This document shows, piece by piece, positions 56,641-64,000 of a DNA stretch of 64,000 bases; the stretch's first letter is position 1, and every line of letters begins with the position of its first letter. The translations under genes were made by a program, and so were the position numbers. The notes below the pieces were generated by a model that saw only the letters and a list, made by a program, of their open reading frames with translations, had not been told where the DNA came from and did not search any database. The stretch spans positions 19,048,770 to 19,112,769 of the forward strand of contig OW203768.1 of NCBI GenBank assembly GCA_934045905.1, in the 5' to 3' direction. This DNA is from Leuctra nigra. Taxonomy: Eukaryota > Arthropoda > Insecta > Plecoptera > Leuctridae.

Positions 56641-57614
56641 GCAACGTTTCCTGATATCATCATCAGAATCAGAAAGTGGTGTAATTTCACTGTTTTCTCG
56701 GCCCTCTAGCTCGCAAACGGCATAACATATTGTTCCCTAATTTGGTATATGTAGTGGGGTGGGCCATAGCTCGAAATTAAGATATATCGCAACAATGTGA
56801 GATTTTCCAATTTTAAGATCCAGTAGGCCGAAAATGCCATGTTGTTGCTTACAGTAAAAGTGGTTGGTCTGCTCCTCAGTTTATTAGTCATTTACGGTAT
56901 GTTGAGTGAGTGTGAGTGTACGGTACGACTTGGCTGGGTGGAGCGACCGCTCCACTAGATGTATAGGCTAAGTATAGCCATACAAAGTTTTTCATGGTAA
57001 AGTTTAAAACTATTAAAATCATCCAACTGCAGATAAAAATTATCTGAATGAAAAATTGCAATTACTAATGTACTTATAGTTAAGAATGTTGTGTACCTTG
57101 TGTGTTGTGTAGCTTCAAATTGAACTGGTCTTAGCCAATTTTTCTCAAAATTGTTGTAAAGGACGGCGATGCTAAAATATTGTAGACAATATGAAAAAAA
57201 AATAGAAATGAAATAAAATGTCTACATATTTGCTGTATGAAACGAAACATAAATAACTACATCATGCACACATAAATTGCATTGTTCATTACGCCAAGAT
57301 CAATACACCCATAAAACGAGCTATAATTACATCTAATAAATAAAATCAAGTATGAAATAAGCACATTTCTCCATAATCCTAAAAAGCTAATCACCTGAAA
57401 CATGTATTCTCTGCGCGTCGATTTAATTGGTATCGAGTAAACCTCATTTGCTTTACTAAACCGTACTAATTAGTCGATTATTACACAAGATGGCTGCATT
57501 TATGGCTCTGACATATCACATTGCGGCCTACAAAACTAACTCGTGACGTCAAATCCTGATTCTCACTTCCAAGTAAATCCCTTGCCTTAGCAAAGCAAGA
57601 GGAACAAGATCATA

Positions 57615-58015
57615 CCACGAGAGAAGGGGAATGGAATCTACATAAATGGGCTCCAGTTCTTAGTTATAACAGCTTTATATTTGTGAAATGTTCTTTTATG
57701 ATAAAGGGTTCAATAATTTAGGTTTACCGACTTCAAAGAAAATTTACATAGGTACAAAGTTTGACTTCTTTATAATTTTTAACAGTTTATTAACTGAAAG
57801 CTCAACTATGAGCTTTACCCCCAATTTCCCTCAAAATTTTGACGGCTGTATATGAATTTTTTTAAAAATTCTTTAGTTGTCAAAAGTTATATTTGAAGTC
57901 TATTGCATTGAGCTTTCTTTTTTATAAATGGACTTGACAATTTAAAATCTGGTATAGGTAAGTTTTGTAAATACTCCAAAAAGCTAACGCGTTTTTTATA
58001 GGTTCAACACCTTCG
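57615..58015. mobile_element. MITE family A copy (extended or tandem)
   Basis: The left end CCACGAGAGAAGGGGAATGG is excellent, then CTACATAAATGGGCTCCAG. Two successive interiors with GTCAAAAGTTATATTTG and GACAATTTAAAATCTGG suggest a partial duplication. The right terminus near CACCTTCGTAGC is weak. Confidence 0.65.
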
Positions 58016-58203
58016 TAGCACATAGTACAGAGAATAGAAAAATAAACATCGGCAAAAATGGCTTAAATTTTGTGGAATTTATACGTCGAAACAGCTTTTA
58101 ATAATTGTCAATCGTCCTCTTGATGTACAAAGTATAGTGCTCATAAGTTAACTTTTCATAACTCAAAAGTTGTTAAAAAGTACAATTGAATAACATATTT
58201 AAT

Positions 58204-58425
58204 AAAGGGCATTAGTCCCTTGTTGTGATTCAGAGAAACAGTGATAACTGTCCTGGACTGATGCCCTTTCCTGGAAAATTTCGTAAATTAAGTGCGGATT
58301 TTAGCCATTGGAGTACTGGGACTTACGCACTTTCTTGCTAAAGTGTGTCTATACATGCTAAGAGACGATTTTTTTTAAAAAGTCGAATTCACTATTTTTG
58401 GACTAATGCCCATTCTTGAATAAGT
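58204..58425. repeat. Inverted AAGGGCATTAGTCC element
   Basis: AAGGGCATTAGTCC (58204) is inverted at GGACTGATGCCCTTT (about 58256) and again at GGACTAATGCCCATT (about 58400). It is a small compound foldback with no coding capacity. Confidence 0.5.
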
Positions 58426-59299
58426 GATTTAATTCGAGCGTTTCTTCTCTCGTGAAAATGGATATTTGAATGGAACGTATAATGATACTTTCGAAGCGAA
58501 TGAAGACATGATGGGCGTGCATTTGGATTTATCCTGCATGGCACATATGGGCGTGGTGCTGCGAGTAATAAATACAGTATTATTCTATGATTGAACCAGT
58601 TTGCGAATACCACCGACCATGTTTGAGCATTGCGTTTGGCCTTCTTTTATACATGGTGGAGCGACGGATGGTGTAGGAGATTAGCTGCTATAGTGGAGGA
58701 TTCATGGAGGTAGAATATAGTTGGTATTCTGGGATTGAATTAGCTACATGTATACCTACAATTGAGAGAAGGGATATACACATAAAAGTTTAATTTTCTT
58801 TATATTGACGTCATGGATATTTTTGAGATTTTATAGTTTAATGTAAGATCATGACGTTTATACAACATTGTTTGCAACATATTTACAAAATATTTCAGTC
58901 ATTGGAGTGAAATATTTTTGACGCTAAATTACAAGTTTCATCTAAATGTGTATACTTTTTCCAAGGATGGAGCATTTTTTGTGTAGACACTAATCTCCTA
59001 CTGCAAAATTATTGAATATCCTCAAGCAAGGAATGAATTAGGTAATATAAGTATTAGATTTTTTTGTTTTGGAGATATGGGAACGAGAATTAGGTATACT
59101 TTCGGTTAGGTAGTACCTATTAGTAATTGAATTTATTATAATTTAAAATAGTTTAAAATTGTATGAAAAAGGATATTTGGATTTAAAAAAAAACGTCATA
59201 AGTTGCTTGAAATCTACTACAATCATATATTTTCAGTTATAAACTATAAAGGCAGCATTAAATTCGTTGGCATACACTATCACTACAAAGATTTTAAAA

Positions 59300-59430
59300 A
59301 TTATCTTCTTTGACTTTTTTCTGGAACTTTTCAAACTTGTTACAAATCCACTAAATTCTTCCTTCATTGAACTCAAAACTATTATTTTGGAACGTTTTCA
59401 TATGGAACGTTTCAAAATTGTTTGAAATCC
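59300..59430. repeat. TTCAAAA/GGAACGTTT-rich degenerate block
   Basis: GGAACTTTTCAAACTTG, GGAACGTTTTCATATGGAAC and GTTTCAAAATTGTTTG are reminiscent of 2.3-2.76 kb. Confidence 0.4.
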
Positions 59431-60122
59431 ACATCCTTCTCCACATTATTTTCTCTCCAAGAAAGATCAATTCCATTAATAGTTTGAATAATATAATTTA
59501 AATTGTACTTTTTGGAATTATCAAAGATCTTCTACACCAGCTGTTTACATGACGAAACACCTAAAAGACGTATTCAATTACAATGCATCATTCTCTAACA
59601 GCTTTCCTTCTACAAACACGTGGCAAGTAGAAGTAGAAGAATCTCTATTCGAGAATCTAGGTTCAGTCGCATATTTCTAAACTGAACTCCTCGTGATTAA
59701 TGAAGATCATAGAGGTCTAATGATAGGTGGATAAATGTCTGCGTTGATCGCTCTCTGGGGACCGATCACAAGGTCGTGGACTCTTTTCTACCGCATTGTT
59801 GCCGAGGATGAGTAAATATAGATGGCCGTGATCAATAAACGAGGCCGTGATCAATTATAGATGCATTGTTGTCCAGGATGAGATTTTGTTTAGAGGGGAC
59901 CGATGACGATTAATCTAGGTATTGTTGACGAGAAGGCTGTGGATAAGTGTGTATTGTTGGAGAGTTTTCGACAATGGAAACGTTTTGCGGGTTTTGAAAA
60001 TGTGACTTTCAGGTGATTTTGACTTTGCGGACGATATATAAGTGAAAATGTTGTAAAGAAAGCCGCCAAAAGGGCTGTAAATAACTATATTATTGATTTG
60101 TGCTTGTTGTGGAATAGGATCC

Positions 60123-60257
60123 GGGGCCATATTCTATAACTTTAAACTTCCCGATTCTGCTGGAAACCGATTCACGGCACGGCCATTTGGATGAACGTTG
60201 CACCGAATCAGATTTCACCATGAATAGATATTTTAAAGTTATAGATTGAGGCCCTTT
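60123..60257. mobile_element. Small palindromic MITE
   Basis: The ends GGGGCCATATTCTATAACTT and AAGTTATAGATTGAGGCCCT are inverted. The interior contains CCGATTCACGGCACGG and GCACCGAATCAGATTTC. Confidence 0.7.
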
Positions 60258-60258
60258 T

Positions 60259-60427
60259 TCGACAGGGGTATAGAATCAACATAAAAATGCACCAATTCTT
60301 GAAAAGTTCCCATTGACGTCCGATGGCTGCAATACCTTTTCTTCTATGCGGACTTTTGACAACTTAAAAGCTTAAATAATGCTATAAATGGAGCTTGTTT
60401 ATGTAGATTCTATCCCCCTTCTCTCGA
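60259..60427. mobile_element. MITE family A copy
   Basis: The left end is CGACAGGGGTATAGAATC, then ACATAAAAATGCACC. The right end is AATGGAGCTTGTTTATGTAG, ATTCTATCCCCCTTCTCTCG. It abuts the palindromic MITE just upstream. Confidence 0.85.
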
Positions 60428-60947
60428 AGTATACGACGGACGTATAGTAAAGGTATTTTAATTGAAATTATATTAGATTATATAGCCATGCTAATTTATG
60501 AAGACACACTGACGATTTTGATGGCCTCTTCTTAAAACCAATTGAAGGCTGTTTATGTGTAGATACTTCCTGAAAATGTGAGGTTAAGATTTCATTGTAG
60601 CATCTTTGGCTCAATGCAAGGCAAATGGTTTTTCTACCATATTTGAATTTACCAAAATATTCAAAATGGTTTGAAAAGAAATTTCAGAAACGTTTCTTCC
60701 AACAGCCTTTTTCTCACAATACATTTCAACAACTGAATAATGAATACTGCGCTGAATTCATTAGCAAATGATTCAAATTATGTTCAAAAATTACGATTTT
60801 TTCAGGAACGATCGTAAATCGTTTCTATCCTTCTGCAAAATTTGCCTTCTGCTGTAAAGTTTCATTGCATAAAATAAGTGATTACCTACTAAGTATAGTA
60901 TTTATTTCCACTCTAGAGGAATCAGATGAAGATGGTGAAATGATTTA

Positions 60948-61165
60948 TTACAAGGAGAAATAGAATCTACACGAAAAGGACCCATTTATTTGAATATTAG
61001 CCATTTTAATAGAATTCGCGAGTTGTAAAAAGTTCACTTCGAAGTCTTGTAAACCGGAGTGGTTGAGCTTTGAAGCAAATTTTGACAACTTTAAAGCTGA
61101 TACAACGTAAAATACCCCCAAGAATGGATCCTATTTATGTAGATTCCATTGCCCTTGTTTCGTCG
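60948..61165. mobile_element. MITE family A copy
   Basis: The left end is ACAAGGAGAAATAGAATCTA, then AAGGACCCATTTATTTG. The right end is GAATGGATCCTATTTATGTA, GATTCCATTGCCCTTGTTTC, GTCG. The interior has the family AAGTTCACTTCGAAGTC and GACAACTTTAAAGCTG motifs. Confidence 0.85.
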
Positions 61166-61543
61166 TACTTGTATATAAAGATAATAAGTAGGGAAGAAAA
61201 TTTAATAGTAAGCATAAAAGAAAGTATTTAGGAAATCGACATCATATACGATTTCTTACAATTTCTCGAGCACATATTTGTGCAGTTCGTCAGAGGCTCG
61301 TGTTAATCGTTAGTCACTCCCGACACAGGGGACAGTCACAGAAGCAGGATGTTTTGGACTTGGTCCATGCCGCCTGCTCGCTCAGCCTCGCAGCATCTCG
61401 TTAGCTCCTTCTGACGAGATGAATCTGACACCGCCGACGACAGCACGCCGCCGAACACCTCACTGCAGCTCATTCATACTAGATGTCATACGGCCATGTT
61501 TGTCCGAATCAAATTGAATATTGAATAGGTGCTCCCCAAGATA

Positions 61544-61681
61544 TATAAGGTCTGTTCGTTTACCCTGCCAAATCTGCCACAAACTGCCAAAACCTATAAC
61601 TTTATACACATCATCCCGAGGAGGTGTATAGCTTGTGACAGTTTTCTGCAGATTTTGGCAGATTAAACAAACAGACCTATA
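61544..61681. mobile_element. Palindromic MITE
   Basis: The ends TATAAGGTCTGTTCGTTTA...GCCAAATCTGCC and GGCAGATTAAACAAACAGAC, CTATA are inverted. TA flanks are present. Confidence 0.7.
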
Positions 61682-61722
61682 CAACTATTGTTGGCGAATG
61701 GATGTAAATGCAATATTCTGTA

Positions 61723-61961
61723 CTACCTCACTGTTAGAAAGCCGGAAGTCAATTTCTATGATTCTATGAAACAAGTAATTCTGCTTTTATCCAATCATAT
61801 TTGTAATTGTGACATGAGTCAATTGTAAGAGTATACTTCAATATAAATTTATGTGTTGATATTTTGTCAAATGGCAATTGATAAAACTTGATTACATCAT
61901 TCCAAAAGTGTACAATGCAAAATCGAGAAAATTGAGTTCCGGGCGTGTAATTTTGAGGTAC
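61723..61961 (+). mobile_element. MITE family C copy
   Basis: The left end is CTACCTCACTGTTAGAAAGC, then GGAAGTCAATTTCTATG. The right end is AATCGAGAAAATTGAGTTCC and TTGAGGTA. The interior GTGACATGAGTCAATTGTAA is shared with the copies at 62601 and 7318. Confidence 0.75.
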
Positions 61962-61968
61962 AGAACTC

Positions 61969-62024
61969 TACTCTTAACCCTTCTGGAAAGTCTATATTAT
62001 AGACTTTCTTGAAGAGTTAAGAGT
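61969..62024. repeat. 56-bp near-perfect hairpin
   Basis: TACTCTTAACCCTTCTGGAA, AGTCTAT and their inverse (ATAGACTTTC..GTTAAGAGTA) form a stem of about 27 bp with few mismatches and almost no loop. Confidence 0.7.
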
Positions 62025-62034
62025 ATAGCTGCAC

Positions 62035-62260
62035 CTTACACTTCATTTGGAGGTTAAACAGTGCCATTTTGTAAGTCATGCTGGAAAATTAATTCTCAAA
62101 TATGCATTATTACTGATGTTTCTATACCTATTATTACGATACCTTATTTTGAACTTTTATTGCCTGTGTATGTAAATACGTAGTAATTGTTAAGTAAACT
62201 TACAATGGTGTCGCTAAAGAAGGTGAGGTTATAGGTTGACTTGAATTCACGTACATTACA
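62035..62260. repeat. Repeat family D copy
   Basis: CATTTGGAGGTTAAACAGTG, ATTTTGTAAGTCATGC and GATACCTTATTTTGAACTTT match 30357-30640 at moderate identity. Confidence 0.45.
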
Positions 62261-62600
62261 TTTAATTAATTGCTTTCTTTGCATTAATTTAATAGTTTAA
62301 TTATATACGAGGCCAATCATATCATTATTGTGTTACTAAACAATTACAGATCACATAAATGGAGCCGCTGCTGATGCCATAAAGCTGAGCTGACAAGAAA
62401 TGAAGAGATAATCATTCAGTGATTTTGCTTTGATTTGTCAAGTGAGTTTACCTTGCTCGCAGTTGTAAATTGTGGCGTTGGTTGTCTTTGTGTCATGGCT
62501 GTATGTCGAATGAGTTGAGTGGAGACTATTGTAATCTTGATAGTTGTTAGTTTAACTAATGTATAAAAAATAAAATAATCAATTAAACAGATAGAACGCT

Positions 62601-62851
62601 GTACCTTACAGATAGAAGTGTCGAAGCTCATTTCAATGATTCTTGAGGTAAACTAAAAAATCAGTTCACTCTTCCTTCGTCCAAACATATTTGGGATGGT
62701 GACATGAGTAATTTTGTAAGAGAATACTTTAATTTAACTATATTTGATGTCTTCACTTAAATTGTAATTATTATAGTGCTATTACCTAATTTCACAAATG
62801 TGTAATGCAAAATCGAGAAAATGGATTTCAGACCTTCTACCCTTGTGGTAA
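62601..62851 (+). mobile_element. MITE family C copy
   Basis: The left end is TACCTTACAGATAGAAGTGT, then CATTTCAATGATTCTTGAGG. The right end is AATCGAGAAAATGGATTTCA, GACCTTCTACCCTTGTGGTA. The interior GGTGACATGAGTAATTTTGT is conserved. Confidence 0.75.
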
Positions 62852-62886
62852 TGGAATGTATGAATGTATTTTCTATCTGAATACAT

Positions 62887-62935
62887 CGAGAGAAGGGGAA
62901 TATAGAATCTACATAAAATCTTAAAATGTCTTGGT
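62887..62935. mobile_element. MITE family A, left end
   Basis: TCGAGAGAAGGGGAATATAG followed by AATCTACATAAAAT is a near-consensus terminus. The right end was not found nearby. Confidence 0.6.
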
Positions 62936-63669
62936 ATATTTACTTTTTAACATCAATGTAATAACAAAAGTAAGGGGGTTCCAGGGTTACGGCATAGGAA
63001 TGAGAATTTGCTGTAATTCACACCAAAGATTAATGAAACCATATTACATACAACTAGCAAAAATATTTGCCCCTTGGTATGATATAATTAGATATTCTTG
63101 ATTGAAGATCATCTTTTCCCCCATAAGATAACACAGGGAGACATGAAATCGTCCCGGAAAATTGGTCTTAAATTGCTCCTAAAACCGCAAGAGGAATGAC
63201 AAATTATTGAAAATAGTCTCAAATTAAAGATAATAATTTTTAGAATAACACTGCCGTTTGAAAATATGGGGTCACGGGCCAAATAAGAAAGAAAATGTGT
63301 ACAATGTGTGAAATTTGCCATAAATCTGGCAACGTTGCACTACAAATATAAATTATTATGGGATAGTTTAATTGGAACTTCAATTAAAAACATATAATTG
63401 GAGCACACGGTAAGATATAAATGTTTTATGCTGTTGTTTGAGGCATTGCTTCATCAGAGATTTGTATGAATTACGGCGAATTCTAAGCCCCATGGCTGGA
63501 GCAGTAGGGTTAATGGACAATTTAAATGATATTAAATAAATATATCTTCACAATATCTTCATATCTTCATTCCTTTTCTAATACATGTCTAAAGATGAAA
63601 ATACATCTATTATGAAAGTATAGGGAAAATCAATACTGTTATTAAAACCAGACAAGTCGGGCCGAAGAC

Positions 63670-63718
63670 CATACAAGACTTCATTTATGTAGATTCTATT
63701 CCCCTTATCTCGTGATAC
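63670..63718. mobile_element. MITE family A, right end
   Basis: ACTTCATTTATGTAGATTCT, then ATTCCCCTTATCTCGTG, is a near-consensus terminus. Confidence 0.6.
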
Positions 63719-64000
63719 AACGGTCAAGGTCAAAGCAACACCTGTAGACTTCTGCACGTCGCGATTCTGCGCTAGAGCGGTGGACTCGCATGGCAGCAGT
63801 GTGGTTTGTCAAAGCAATGAACTAAAAGAGTATCAACTTCTAACAGCAAGCTAGTTGATTTATCTACAAATTACAGAAACAAACATTTTAATGATACCTC
63901 GGGACCACACACACCACACATGTGGCACACTCCTGGCCAAGCCAAGCTCAGAGATGTCACATGCTGTGTATACTGTGGACAGGATAAACTGTGTCACACT

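Overview
This is eukaryotic, AT-rich DNA from an arthropod, most likely an insect. It is dense in short non-autonomous transposons, foldback elements, tRNA-derived SINEs and microsatellites. The only confidently recognised coding sequence is one homeobox exon at 30909-31330 (+). It is the terminal exon of an engrailed/invected-family gene and carries a complete homeodomain plus the C-terminal engrailed-family tail, including an [13 protein letters not shown] segment that I recall as invected-like. The species cannot be fixed from the sequence. A hemipteran is a weak guess based on the repeat style.

Layout. Positions 1-30908 contain no upstream exon that I can recognise, so they are probably intron of the engrailed/invected gene, ending in a clear branch site, polypyrimidine stretch and AG. 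Positions 31331-31600 are the 3' UTR with an AATAAA signal. The rest is downstream intergenic DNA. No other recognisable gene was found. A few longer reading frames (minus strand near 51.2-51.8 kb, 22.3-22.6 kb and 11.9-12.2 kb; plus strand near 8.1-8.5 kb) are listed only as unidentified or decayed.

Repeat content. About two dozen copies or ends of one MITE-like family (TIR near CCACGAGAGAAGGGG, about 185-230 bp) are scattered over the whole window. Other families are a tRNA-derived SINE with A and B boxes, a 240-bp MITE interrupted by that SINE, a 124-bp tandem array interrupted by a 381-bp TIR element with a visible empty site, a modular AT-rich family ending in CGCTCGCTTCGCTCGCTC, a hAT-like element, and several large inverted repeats. 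The most striking inverted repeat has two 347-bp arms around a 56-bp spacer (23437-24186).

Regulatory context. In Drosophila, engrailed and invected lie in large regulatory domains responding to Wingless, Hedgehog and Polycomb-group proteins. Several GC-elevated islands here carry matches to Gli/Ci, TCF, Exd/Hth, TAATTA and Pho/YY1 motifs. A five-unit array at 55.8-56.6 kb repeats a joined CRE and ETS motif. These are candidates only; conservation and chromatin data would be needed to separate them from repeats.
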